Shown here piece after piece: positions 17,892-28,552 of a stretch of DNA of 28,552 nt; positions within the stretch are counted from its first letter, which is position 1; each line of letters starts with the position of its first letter. Both the position numbers and the translations under genes were made by a program. Under the pieces are notes generated by a model. The model worked only from the letters and a program-made list of their open reading frames with translations, had not been told where the DNA came from and ran no database searches. Origin of the DNA: Phellopilus nigrolimitatus. Its lineage: Eukaryota > Basidiomycota > Agaricomycetes > Hymenochaetales > Hymenochaetaceae. The stretch spans positions 1-28,552 of the forward strand of contig JAJOHG010000329.1 of assembly GCA_021029095.1 (NCBI GenBank), given 5' to 3'.

Positions 17892-20800
17892 ATGGATCCC
17901 GCAGAACAGAGAGCGAATGCGGTCGCCATGCTGCGCCGCGCGGCGTCGCTGCCGCGGATGAAGGACGGCCGACGACCCCCGATGCACGGTGAGACGGGCG
18001 GCGTCAGCGAAGGAGAGCACAGTCACAGCGAGGAGAAGAAGGACGAGGAGATCCTGTCTGGCGAGCACGTAGACGTCGCAGAGGCCGCCGTGATGACGCC
18101 CGAGGAGAAGGTGGATTCCCCGAAGGAGGAGGTTCAGGAGGAGGTTGCGCAGGAGGAGGTTGTGCAAGAAGAGGTCCAAGAAGTATCAGAACCGGAGAGG
18201 CCCACGACGCCCGCGCACCCCACCAAACGTCGCTCGCGGTCGCGGTCGAGGTCGCGCGGGTCGAAGGACATGCGCGCCAAGATGCGCCAGCTCGAGATTT
18301 CGTCGCAGGGCGCGTCGTCGTCAGCGCTAAGCGACGGGCCCGACGACGCCCTCTCGCTCGATTCTCCGCCGCTCACGTCGCCCCAGGCGTACTTCATGCA
18401 GCTCCAGATGGCGCAGCCCATCGTATCTCCCATGTCGCCGTTCGCCTATGGCGCGCCCCAGCCATCCGCATCCGCCATGCCGTCCCTGCAGGCGCTGCAG
18501 TCCCGACATCTCCAGGGCCTGTTCCGCTCGAACAGCGCGGCCGCACGCATGATGGCAATGCACAAGCTCACAGGCGGCGCGGAGCCGCTCGACTTCAGCC
18601 CGGCGTCTCCTGTCTCCCAGCAATCGCCGACCCCCGGGCGCTCTCGCTTGACGCGAAACAATACAGTCGCAGGCGAAGAGCGTGTCGCCGCCCGCCAACA
18701 GCTCCTCCGGCGGCTCAACGAGAGGATCCAGGAGAAGTCGGACGTCGAGGCGACCTCTGGGAACGAAGATGCGTCGTTTTCGACCTCGAAGAGCAGGCGC
18801 CGGAGATCACGACGTAAGAGCGGCTCGTCGGCCGTTGTGGACGACCGCGAGCTGTTCGCTGCTGCTATAGCGAGCACGCCCTCTGTGACGCCAGCCCCCT
18901 TGCTGCTCAACGAGCTTCATCCGCCTCTCATCGCCCTCCCGCCGTCTCGTACCCCCAGTGTGCCCCTCGAAAGACAGGGCACACCCAATCGCTCCCCGAG
19001 TCATACGCCTGACCCGCGCACACGGACGCCCACGCCCCTCGCGACGGCTGCGCCCGCGTCGAACCACTACCAGTACGATTCGCCGATCGCACACCGCGGG
19101 CTCGTAGTCGAAGAGGAGGATGATGATCCCGTGCCGACACCGCCGCGTGCGTCGCTTCGCATGCCTGGTGTCGGAGTCGGAGCTGGAGCCATTCCGCGTC
19201 CACCCACGCCCGTGCGGGCGCCGCAGGCCACTGATGTGCCTTCGCTGAGCTCGTCCTCGAGCGAGCCGGGCGCGGCGGGTCAGCATCACGTCCCCGTGCT
19301 GCTATCCGACCCTGGCTCTGTGCAGCGCAGTCCGTTCCGCCAGGAAATGTTGTCAAAAGGTCCATTTGGCTCGCCGATCAAGGAGCGCCCGCGTGATGAG
19401 GTGCTCGACGAGGAGCGCGTGCTCTTCGGCGCCGTGCCGGAAGTGAGCGACCGCGAGATTAGCTGGGTTGCGGACCCCGGTACGACGCTCACTTTCCAGT
19501 CTTTGGGACTAAACTTATTTGTGCCTTCAGTTCCTTTGATCTCAAGACAGGCAAAGCTTTTACTGGAAAACGACAGGGAGATCAGCTGGGATGCTGAAGC
19601 TGGTGAGTTTGATGGTCAGAATGCTTTCTATTCATGTGCTCAGTAGGAAGGCGTAGTACCAGAGGCACGGCTATCCGCAATTGCAGAGCGCAATGTCAGC
19701 TGGGTCGAACCAAGTAAGTTTCATCTATTCACAAACTATAAACATTGCTAAATCGTACGGGCAGATACTCTTAACAAGAGAATGCCTGTCTACGATGAAG
19801 ACGAGGACGAGGAGGATGATTATGAGGCAGAAGAAGCACCAGTGGGGAGCGCGCTGCCTGCATCGCGCCAGCAGTCACGAAGACCATCTCCGCGAGACTC
19901 CGCCGCGTCCCAAGACATCCTGGTCGATCTGGAACCAACGCCAGACAACGTTCCTTCAGACTACTCCGCTGCTTCGCATCACTCGACGACGTCGACTGCG
20001 ACTGTGAACACCAACGCACGAGAGAGCAACATCTCAGACACCTCAGGCACGTCTGCGAACCGCGGGGACACGTCGTCGCAGCTCCTGGACCGGACGCACT
20101 CGCAGGCGGACTCGATGCAGGAGGGTTGGAATGTGGAGGCGCCCGGACTCGCGTCGAAACGTTCGGCGGACAGCACAAGCACAAGCGCATGGAGCAAGAT
20201 GAAGAACACATTCACGCGGAGCGGCTCGAGCCTCGGCCGGCGCTCGCGCTCGAACAGCATTGCGCGCGAGAAGCGGGAGAACACGGAGTCCAGCCGCGAG
20301 AGCGGCGCGAGCCTCGTCAGTGGGAAGCGTGAGTCCAAGGGAGACGGACAAGCGTCACTGGTGTGGCAGCAGGGCCAGACGACACTGACGCCGTCGCCGT
20401 CTGCATCTGCGTCGACGCCGATACTTTTGGCGCCGCCTCCTCCTCGCACGGGTGTGTCCCCTATCCCGCCGCCGTCTGATACGGACGCTGCGAAATACAT
20501 CAACCCAAAACTCTTCCCCTTCCCCGGCATGGTGAAGCTGCAGGAGGAAACGTTGCGTAGCAAAGGGATCGGCATCTCAGCGTCCTCCCCAGATATCATC
20601 ATGCAGCCAAATACGAGCAGTGAGGGCGCAATGGTCAGCGCGAACTCGTCGATGTCCAGTCAACAACAGGATGGCGTGCGTGATCGGAAGCTTTCTCACC
20701 AAGCATCGGACAGCCGACTGCTCCCCAAGTATCAACTGGTGCCTGGGCCGGCGATCTCTGGTGCCCCTTCGTCGGGAACGCCGATTGACTATTTCAACAT

Positions 20801-23348
20801 TCCTCAGCCTCCTGTGCCTTCGAATGCATCGAACACACTGCCGCGTACGCGAGAAGGAGTGAAGAAATGGCTCAGTGCACGCCTCTTTCCGAGTGCGTCA
20901 CAGCAGGGTGGGCCGGCTCCGAGTCCCTCGCCGGAACTGAAACCCCACACGGAAACAGTCAAAAAACCTTCGTTGTCCGATCTCCTTGGGAGAAAAGACA
21001 TAGAGAACATCAGTGACTGGGAGGACGCTGACAAGACGCGTGCTCCCCCTAGCACGAGCACGAGCACGGTGGTGGCGGAGTTGTTATCGAGAGATAATTC
21101 AAGGGAAGGCGAGATTCCGGAGTCTTCCCCTGATGATCCTTTGACGGCATACCAGTATGCGGACTCATTCCCTCAATTGCCTCAGACATCAGTCGACACA
21201 GACGTCTACGACATGCGCGACGCCCGGCATCTCTCCGCCCCTATGTCCTCCTCGGTCGATCCGTCCTCTGCGACGCCCGATCCAGCCTCTTCGGAAGAAT
21301 CTCCGTCGCAGTCTTCACATAGATCCAGGTCTTCAATGGACTCTATATATTCACCAGAGGAAAGTGTGACGGTCTCAGCTCAGGCCGCGGGCATCCTCGA
21401 GCGGCTCGACCAGGTTTTGCGCTCCGAGTTTCACAACCGCCTGTGGACCTCAGCTCTTAACACCCCTCCGAGAAGGCTTCTGCTATCGTCGCCTATGCTG
21501 CAGGTGGCGAACTGCAACACCGTCAAGGACCGCTTTTTGTTCCTCTTTTCCGACATACTCGTCATCGCGAAGCCGATGCTTCCCGACCGCGATTCGCTTC
21601 TCGACAACCAGAAAATCTATCCCCCAGATCGGAAGTTTTTCATTAAGAACGTCGTTCACCTGAAGGATGTCCGCTTGAATGTGGACAGAGACGAGGATAC
21701 CAGTAGGCCAACGAGCGCTCTGGTCTCTCAGCGCCCCGAATTTATTCGGAACTTCGTTACCGAGTTTGCGGAAAACGCGGACGCCGCGGTTGCGCGTCTG
21801 ATCGACATTCGGGACTCGAAGGGATGTGTTACACTAGGAAAGCTGCTTGTGCAGCTCCCGGAAATAGACCGCGCGAAGTTGGGAGAGTACCTCTCCCGGC
21901 GGACGTCGAAACCGAGCCTGAGAGCGTACCTCGATGCTTTTGGATTTGTAGGCATAAATATCGACACTTCGCTGCGGGTCTTTCTCCTCTCTATTCACAT
22001 TCCGACAGGGCCGGGCCATGCGAACACGCTGGAAACGCTGCTGGATACGTTCGCAGCGCGGTGGTATGAAGCGAATGCCGGTATCGTGGCGTTCGACCGG
22101 GACTTGGCAGTGCGCCTCGTGCGTGCGGTCGTCCGGCTCAACGAAGCTCTGCATGCGGCAGTCGCCCATGATTCAGGGAGTGCGGGCTACTCCAGGCCAC
22201 ACGTCAGTTCGAGAGATTTCACAGAGGCGTTCCGGCGGCACGATCCCCGAGGACTCATTCCTGACGGCACTTTGGAGAAGATCTACACGTCTGTGCGGCA
22301 CGAAAAGCTGTGCCAGGCACGGAACCCCACGAACGGGCGCGCACCGATTCCGGTGTCACTGAAGCGTCCAGTCCCTTCCCGCATTACTTACCGCCGCCAA
22401 TCTGAACCGATCGTCGTGCGCATTGCGCAGGTCGACCCGCAGCTGACGATTCAGCTGTATGGCCAGGATCTGACATTCGACCCACCGGTGCTGACCTTTA
22501 CCAAGTCCACGGAGGCGTCGTTCCGGGTGACAGGGACAGCGTTCGGGCCGAAGACAATGATCATGGCGTGCGCGGGGCCGAACGCGCCAAACTATTCGGG
22601 CCTGCCGCTGAGTACGACGATCAGCGTCGAGCGCGCGTTCATGCGGAACACATTCCAGATCGCGTTCGCGACGGCGGCAGGACAGAAACGCAAGTACATG
22701 TTCAGCGTGGACGACCCCGTGATCCGGCACGAATGGACGGGTTCGCTGAAGCGCCAGATCGAGGCAGCGCGCGCGGGCCAGGGTGTACCGCCCGACCAGC
22801 TACCGGCGAGCGCGCAAGCGCAGGTATACCGTGCGGCGGAGGCTTTGTCGTTCCGTGTCTTGCAGGATACGCTCCGCGCGCCGGAGCTGGGCCGCGGGTC
22901 CGTGAACGGCACGCTGCGTCGGCCGGCGAAGCGGCACACGCGTTCGGTCTCGGGCGCGTCCTCGGGGCAGTACGCGAGCGGCACGGGCAACGGATCGGGC
23001 GCAGAGTCGGCGAGGGAGGGTTACAAGCGGTCGCAGTCGCGCAGCCAGATCTACCGCCTGGGCGCCGGTCGGCACGAATTTGACATGGGGAGCATGGAGG
23101 GCGAGGAGCGGCACCTGAGTGGGTTGGAGCTGCTGGAGGAACTGCAAGCGCCGGATGCGAAAGTGTGGACAGGCGGAGAGCTGGAGGTGCTATGCCAGCA
23201 GAATAGCGCAATTGCCCTCGTTCTGTCGTTCCTACAGGCGGCGCTGCCGTACGACGTCGACGAGGAGATGCACATCAGCCCCGTGTTCCAGTTCCCCGCG
23301 CCGCCTGTGCAGCGCAACCAGTCCCAATCTTCCGCTTACCAGATCTAA
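17892..23348 (+). CDS. Large PH / Sec7-like / PH protein with disordered N-terminal half
   Basis: Exons 17892-19479, 19531-19602, 19657-19713 and 19765-23348 encode 1766 residues. Residues ~1-1090 are low-complexity: an acidic repeat EEVQEEVAQEEVVQEEVQEV, an RS stretch (RRSRSRSRSRGSKD), and many Ser/Pro phosphorylation-type sites. Then come a PH-like region (~1135-1205, DRFLFLFSDILVIAKP), a Sec7-like domain (~1245-1425, with VTLGKLL, LGEYL, LRAYLDAFGFVG, LDTFAARWYEAN, LNEALH and LEKIYTSVRHEK), and a second PH-like region (~1450-1590, ending RKYMFSVDDPVIRHEWTGSL). The layout resembles fungal SYT1-type Arf guanine-nucleotide exchange factors. Where active Sec7 domains have the glutamate finger (F.LPGEAQ), this protein reads IPTGPGH (1318-1324), so exchange activity is doubtful. 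The two tiny exons 2 and 3 (72 and 57 nt) each end in an REISW- or RNVSW-type motif, also found at the end of exon 1. Confidence 0.88.
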
Positions 23349-23820
23349 ACCATGCACACCGTATTGTGCGTCTTTCTTTCTTTTGTTTTCCCCTACCCTT
23401 CAGAAGTCCTTTCGTTCGTTGTTTGCTCTGTCTCTCTGGTCCACTCTTTTTTTTGTTTTTCAAAATCTGCGCGTCTTTAATAGCCTCGTCCCCGCTGTAA
23501 TAAGCTCTGTCGTTCATTTTTTAGATTGATTGTGTCTAACTCTAACTATGCTAAAGTGTAATCTACTATTTACCTTGTCGTTGTCGTCGCACTCTCATAT
23601 CTCCGCTGTCTTCATAACATTGCAATAAATTTTATGGACTGGTTGTCGCTCGTTTGCGCTCGTTGTCCCTCCGATTCCGATGACGACAACGGCATTCGAC
23701 TGCACGCCGATCTTGGTAAGGCCGTAGTGCATGCCTTAGCAAGAAAAGCCTTACTGCTGAATCAGTGCTGATGTTCACAGCGACTTTCTTTCTGCGCTGG
23801 TTTGTCTGCTACGTATCAAC
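23349..23820. other. Intergenic region between the Sec7-like gene and the maleylacetate reductase gene
   Basis: T-rich 3' region with an AATAAA-type signal (GCAATAAATTTTATGG near 23622). No gene seen. Confidence 0.6.
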
Positions 23821-25345
23821 ATGTCGAGCGACGCGCCAGACTCGACGCTGAGCGGCTCGTACGCGTACACCGACACTCTCAAGGGCGTCTACTATGGACC
23901 CGGCTGCCTCACGGTCGCGCTCCCGAAACTGCTCGCGACGCTCGGCGCGACGAAGGCGTTGGTCGTCACAGGCAGGAGCCTGCACGAGAAGGTGCGTATA
24001 TGCATGTCCCGCCTCCTCAAATACTCTCAAGGATTGACATGAATTCAACCCCGCCATGCCGCCAGACAGACGTCGTGCGCCGAGTCGAGGACATCCTTCG
24101 CGAGCGCGGCGCATACGGCGCGACGTTCTGGGAGATCGGCGAACACGCGCCTGTTGCGGGGATCAAGGCGGGCGTGCAGGCGCTCGCGGGTGCTGCGGCA
24201 GACGTTGTTGTCAGCGTCGGCGGTGGGAGTCCCATCGACGCCGCCAAGGCGATGATTCACATCCGCCACGCCGAGTCGGGCGATCCGGACGCGCAGTTCC
24301 TCCCGCACATTGCCGTGCCGACAACGCTGAGCGCCGCTGAATATACCGTGCGTCTTGCTTCTTCTTCCTGTATGCTTATTTGAACTTAGTGCGAGTTGTT
24401 CAGGCTGGAGCGGGCTTTACTGACGAGGCCGGGAACAAGGTCGGGGTCGCCGCACCCGAGCTCGCTCCCGCGGGGATCATACTCGACGCGGAGCTCACGC
24501 TCCCCACGCCTGAGCGCCTTTGGTACCGTGTGTTTTCATTCTTTCCTAAAGCCACATTTTTTATCTCTTTTACAGGCTCTCAACCGGGCTCCGCGCGCTC
24601 GACCACGCCGTCGAGAGCCTCTACCGACCGGGCGTACCTCACCCTGTGAAAATCCTCTGCTACGCGGCCATCGCAGAACTCTTCACGTACCTTCCGCTGT
24701 CGAAGGCGCACCCTACGGATGTCGCAGTCCGCCAGCGTCTCCGTGGATGAGCCTGTGGCCGCTCAAGTTCGAGATACGGACGTCCGTGCCTTCCTTTTCT
24801 CTGCGGTCTGTTATTCATTTTATCTTATTCTGTTTCAGCGGCCTGGGCCTCTCGCACGTTCTCGGACACAAACTCGGCGCGAAGTACCACATCAGCCATG
24901 GAATCACATCCGTGCGCTTCGTCTTTTCTCCTTCTCATCATACGCCCTCAGCTGATTCCCGATTCATGCAGTGCCTCACTCTCTCCCCCGTCGTTGCTCT
25001 GCAATCCAGGATCGCCTCCAGCACGGACAAGCGGGATCTCGCAGGCGCGCTCGCCGCGCTCCATATCCCTTCTTCCGGTACGCCCGAGGCGGACATCCTG
25101 CGGCTCTCGTCAGAGATCGACAAGTAAGTGCACTCATGCAAATATACCATATAGTATAAAGTGTGCAATATTTTCTGACTTCGCGAAGACTGGTGACGCA
25201 ACTCGGGCTGAAGACGGACCTCGCTGCGTGCGCTGTGCCCGTTGAGGACCTTCCTACGATCGCGGAGCAAGCGCTCGGCAGCAGGGACGACGCGCGCTTC
25301 CCGGCGGTGTGCGGGCTCCTTGAGGGTCTGTATCCCATCTCGTAA
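23821..25345 (+). pseudogene. Maleylacetate reductase (iron-type alcohol dehydrogenase family), frameshifted
   Basis: Exons 23821-23991, 24066-24347, 24404-24522, 24576-24781, 24839-24911, 24972-25123 and 25189-25345 cover the whole enzyme. They include the GVYYGPGCL start, the nucleotide-binding VVSVGGGSPIDAAKA, HIAVPTTLSAAEYT, the RALDHAVESLYRP block and GLSHVLGHKLGAKY with SHGITSC. Maleylacetate reductase converts maleylacetate to 3-oxoadipate with NAD(P)H in aromatic ring catabolism. In exon 4 the frame after DVAVRQRLR meets a stop at 24748-24750, while the expected continuation WMSLWPLKFE is intact in another frame. The family normally reads RL-x-V-A-A-W-M here, so about 10 nt appear to be missing near 24740. 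No plausible intron repairs this. The exons total 1160 nt (not divisible by three); restoring 10 would give about 389 residues, the usual size. It could also be a sequencing or assembly error. Confidence 0.8.
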
Positions 25346-26056
25346 GTGTGTTAAGCTAAACTGTAAGAAATTGAAATAAGGGGAGCTTGGTGTGAACCAT
25401 GTAGCTTTTTCCAGTCGTGTATGTAAATGTAACATCCTGTGTATTAAGGAAAAGCATGAATATGAGATCGCTTTCACGGATTGCATGGTATTAAATACTT
25501 CAGTATTGATATGACTGACTGAATGTGGCTGAACGTGATCGACTTGTCTTACATGTAATTTGTTGGAAAAAAAAAATACAAAACAATGTACTCATTGACT
25601 ACTGAGTGACCAGTGTAAGACACATCTCAGATAGAAAAAAAAGGGGGACCAGTAGGTAGTCGGTTACACCTGCATTATATAGTTTCATATAGAGCACGTT
25701 CCCATCATTCGAGTCAGGCGCGTCTCCTTGTCCTCGGGCGTCACCTCGGAGGGGCTTCGAGAGGGCGAGCATTGCCCTTGCGTGCACATCAGCAATTCAA
25801 CATTTGTGATTAAGCCCGGGGGGGGGGGGGGGGGGGGGGGTGACCTAGGAATTGCACCCAGAGGCTGTAGATGGTGTTATTTTTCACTCTTTAAATAATT
25901 GTGTCTACCAAGCTTCAGATGGGGGTTTGTGTCAAAAATATGTTTCATAACTATGACATTCTATGATATGGTACTGTACAGTAGCAATCTTTCATAGTTG
26001 GCCAAATGCAGCTTGTAGTTTTTGGTCAGAAACAACTGCATAATCGAAGGCCCGGC
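25346..26056. other. Intergenic region with a homopolymer G tract
   Basis: AT-rich convergent region between the maleylacetate reductase gene and the hypothetical minus-strand gene. It includes G23 at 25818-25840 and short A runs. No gene seen. Confidence 0.55.
25818..25840 (+). repeat. Poly(G) tract of 23 bases
   Basis: An uninterrupted run of 23 G following TTAAGCCC. Such tracts are unstable in replication and sequencing, and the true length may differ. Confidence 0.9.
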
Positions 26057-26674
26057 TTAGGTTTGAAAAAAAAAAATTGACCATGTCTCATAACAAAGCC
26101 ATCCTCCTTTATCATCGATACAAGACTCATCCTCATGAATGAAGTCGACAATTTCAGATGGTCTCCCTGCATATGCAACAAGGTCTCCATCAATATTGCC
26201 TTCAACAGTCTCTGTCAGATTCATTGTCACTGTGCATTTGGCACAAATGTCATGGGTCACAGAAGGAATAGGTCAGTGCTTCACATAGTCCAGTGAAATT
26301 TTCCATAGCTCACATCTGATGCATACCATCCCCTCACCAAACATCTTGTAGTAGATAGGTTTGGTGCGATGGCGCACGTCGTATTGGGCTTCAGGAAAAC
26401 AGAACTGGTCAGCATTATGGACAAGCACAGGAAACAAATACAAGGTTGGGAAGCAGCACAAATGAATCCCCTTACACATGTTATGGTGCGCAATTACTTT
26501 CAAAACGTGCAGAAAGTCTTCTTTCTTAATGTTCTTAAAGTCCTTAATTTGAACCTCTGTAAATCCGCCTGGTGCTTCATCTATGGCTTTCACCAGAGCC
26601 TGTGGGCACATGTCAGGTCGAGGCATATATAGTTATAGACACAAACTCACCGGGGTAATATTGGTCTGCACCAT
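26057..26674 (-). CDS. Hypothetical small protein
   Basis: Proposed minus-strand exons 26651-26674, 26314-26599 and 26057-26229 encode 160 residues. Support: exon 1 (MVQTNITP) joins to ALVKAIDEAPGGFTEVQIKD through a good intron (GTGAGT, branch-like CTGAC, CCACAG). The second exon is protein-like (FKNIKKEDFLHVLKVIAHH). A TATAAAAA box lies about 100 nt upstream on the same strand. The second intron (26230-26313, GTGAGC...CACAG) is less certain. The C-terminal part, with EGNIDGDLVAYAGRP and HEDESCIDDKGGW, ends at a T11 run where slippage or a different exon end is possible. I recognise no family and no secretion signal. Confidence 0.45.
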
Positions 26675-26770
26675 TATTTAAGTATCGTTAAGCTGAGGAA
26701 CCTTTTGAAGTTGATTGAGAGGGGCTGTTATGCTGCTTGCGATTGATGGAGTTCAGGAAAACGTATGGGT

Positions 26771-26778
26771 TTTTATAC
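26771..26778 (-). promoter_or_regulatory. TATA box of the hypothetical minus-strand gene
   Basis: TATAAAAA on the minus strand, about 97 nt upstream of the ATG at 26674, the same spacing seen for the TATA boxes at 258 and 4614. Confidence 0.45.
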
Positions 26779-28133
26779 GCGCAGCCACAGTCAGCGAAGC
26801 GCACACGCCAAAGTCTGCGTCGTGACGGTCGCCCGCTTTGCGGAGCATAGGAGAACGCGTAATGCACCAGAGTATTGCAGTGGCGAAGCTTCGTTGCCTG
26901 GGGAGCAACATCGTATGCGTTGCAGTTTGCTGCTCCTTGGCGCTGGCTCTTGACTTGCAACGACTCCATTTCTGCCTCCATGCATCACAGCGAGCGGCAT
27001 TAGTTGCGAATCAGTAGAAAGCTCAGCTTTGACTTTCTTCATCTGGGGCAGCCGGCGTCTGCGAGTCCTTTGCTGTCCTCGGGAATCCTGCATTCTTTGT
27101 ACTAGTTCTGCAATCAGACCAAGCAAACTGGATACAAATCGCCACAAGGTTGCACAGCAAACATAAAATGCAAGCAATCATCGAAGCTGGTATGCAAAGC
27201 TAATTATTGGACACGCAAAGCGGTGCGATGCTGAGGTAGTGGACTAGCCGGAAAGTGGTTTGTCGTCAGAACGGAAGCGAAAGGGCCTGTGTTGGGTGGC
27301 GCAGGCGGGACCTCGTATTCGAGGCTGGCGGCGTTCTTGCAGACGCGCAACGGTTTCAAGTTGTCCTGAGATATACATGTATATGAATATGACTGAATGA
27401 AGGCACTGGAAGACGTTCAGGCGCGAGTCTGCTCGCTGTTCACGGTCCATTCGCCGACAAGGGCCGTGTCGGCCGCGTCCAGAAATCTTCATCGACACAA
27501 CTGGGCAAAAGCAGACGGGCATCGTCGGGTTGTACGTCTGACGTCTCCAAATAACAAAGTGAACAGTGCTCAACAGTACGCGCGCCTTGCGCGAGGAAAG
27601 AGCAATCGTTATCAAGCTCCGCGTGTCGGGCTGTCGAGTGTTGGCCAAACTCATGCGTTTTATAAAAATGAAATACCATTGGCAACACCATGGTATACTG
27701 TAGATACATATGGAGGCGAGTGCGGCGTCGATCACGCCTCCCCGGGCAGAAGAAGAAGTATGGTGCAAAGAGAGAACACAGCGGCCGACACAGAAAATGA
27801 AATGAAAAAAAAAAGAAAAGAATGGTCCAATTGAGTTTCTTCATTCCATATCCATCCGCTGCCGCCAATACGGCACGTCCTGCGTCCTCGCCCATGCTCG
27901 GCTGCCGACCACCGCGCCGCTACTATCCCCTCAGACTCACACCTCGCGCGCGCATCTGCGCGCACCTCGTGCGGATTTCCTGCGTCTGCGACACGCCATC
28001 AGAGCCGGCACCCACGGCTGCGCCTAGTAGCCACAGACTTGTCCGCGCGAATTCGACGTCAAGCAAGGGAAAGGGGAAGGGAAATAGGAAGCAAGAAACA
28101 GAGGAGAAGGACAATTTAAACCGCTCAGACCAC
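26779..28133. other. Region with no supported gene
   Basis: Several open frames overlap on both strands, but none shows a recognised motif together with convincing splice sites. Segments near 27840-28050 have GC-rich, coding-like composition on the minus strand (for example EDAGRAVLAAADGYGMKKLN) and could be 3' exons of the gene at the right edge. This cannot be resolved by eye. Confidence 0.4.
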
Positions 28134-28552
28134 TCACACTCCCACTCCCACTCGCATTCGCTCTTTGACGGCCACTTGAAGATGACGGCCTCCTGCCAAC
28201 GAACCTCGCCCATATGAGCCCCGCACCGGGCCCCGCCCCTTGCCTATGACAGCGGCTCGCGGGCATGCGCGTGATATGTATGCGGCGAAGTACGTCTCTT
28301 CACCCTCGAGCGTCGCCCCGAACGGCTTCAGGAGGTCGAGAATTGAGTCGATGTGTCGTGCGCCGTCTGCGCGCGCGTGCGTGCGCGTGCAGTTCACGTT
28401 GTGGTCCGAGCTGGGAACCAGCGTAATGTGAGCGACGCGGATGCAAGGGAAGGGGAGGGAGAGGAGGGGAGAATGGCTTACTTCCAGGCGGAAGTGCCGC
28501 ATGCACACGCAGAACTCGAGCCAGCCCTCCACGTCGACGGACAGCTCGATGT
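28134..28552 (-). CDS. Possible fragment of a gene entering from the right edge
   Basis: At the window edge the minus strand reads ELSVDVEGWLEFCVCMRHFRLE (28482-28552) with a following GTAAGC, a good 5' splice site. Further along, protein-like sequence DGARHIDSILDLLKPFGATL and EGEETYFAAYISRACPR occurs (about 28250-28370). I cannot find a 3' splice site that joins the two parts in frame without doubt, and I do not recognise the family. The 5' end lies outside the window. Confidence 0.3.
   Translation of the reverse strand, partial: IELSVDVEGWLEFCVCMRHFRLEVSHSPLLSLPFPCIRVAHITLVPSSDHNVNCTRTHARADGARHIDSILDLLKPFGATLEGEETYFAAYISRACPRAAVIGKGRGPVRGSYGRGSLAGGRHLQVAVKERMRVGVGV

Noticed and set aside
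27397..27834. 145-codon plus-strand open frame
   Set aside because: It has no motif, is overlapped by equally long minus-strand frames, and no intron or promoter signal supports it.
1..28552. CRISPR arrays, riboswitches, bacterial-type operons
   Set aside because: No regularly spaced repeats were seen, and the window is clearly eukaryotic (spliceosomal introns, TATA promoters).

Overview
This window is nuclear DNA from a filamentous basidiomycete, most likely a wood- or litter-decaying agaricomycete such as a polypore. The evidence is many short GT-AG introns (about 46-125 nt), a tandem pair of small cysteine-rich secreted 'glycopeptide' genes of a type common in Agaricomycetes, a maleylacetate reductase of aromatic catabolism, and fungal-type MIA40, EMI1 and Sec7-like genes. 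All gene models were built by eye from splice signals and reading-frame continuity. There is no transcript support.

Layout. (1) 1-3964: two tandem copies of a small secreted eight-cysteine protein gene, duplicated together with their promoters. A foldback, MITE-like element (about 2085-2513) lies between them. (2) 4614-6288: a single-pass membrane protein of an uncharacterised family. (3) 6638-15407: a large imperfect palindrome. Each arm, read outward from the centre, carries a tRNA-Ala(CGC), an EMI1-type twin CX9C gene (DUF3128), a gene that I propose encodes a PAXX/XLF-like end-joining factor, and an unrecognised small gene. The arms are nearly identical near the centre and strongly diverged at the outer gene. 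The 1.2 kb spacer between the tRNAs (10413-11651) holds remnants of two unrelated genes: the end of a fructose-1,6-bisphosphatase and the C-terminal part of a salicylate-hydroxylase-like FAD monooxygenase. (4) 15896-16754: MIA40 on the minus strand. (5) 17892-23348: a large, mostly disordered protein with a PH / Sec7-like / PH core in which the catalytic glutamate of the Sec7 domain appears to be missing. (6) 23821-25345: a maleylacetate reductase gene with a small frameshifting deletion. (7) 25346-28552: a 23-base G tract, one plausible small hypothetical gene on the minus strand, about 1.4 kb in which I cannot support a complete gene, and a possible gene fragment at the right edge.

The genes do not form one pathway. 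Two themes recur. The EMI1 proteins have the CX9C layout of MIA40 substrates, and MIA40 itself lies next to the palindrome. The FAD-monooxygenase remnant and the maleylacetate reductase both belong to aromatic-compound catabolism, and both are damaged. The least ordinary parts are the palindrome with its paired genes, the proposed PAXX-like gene, and the Sec7-like protein without its glutamate finger.
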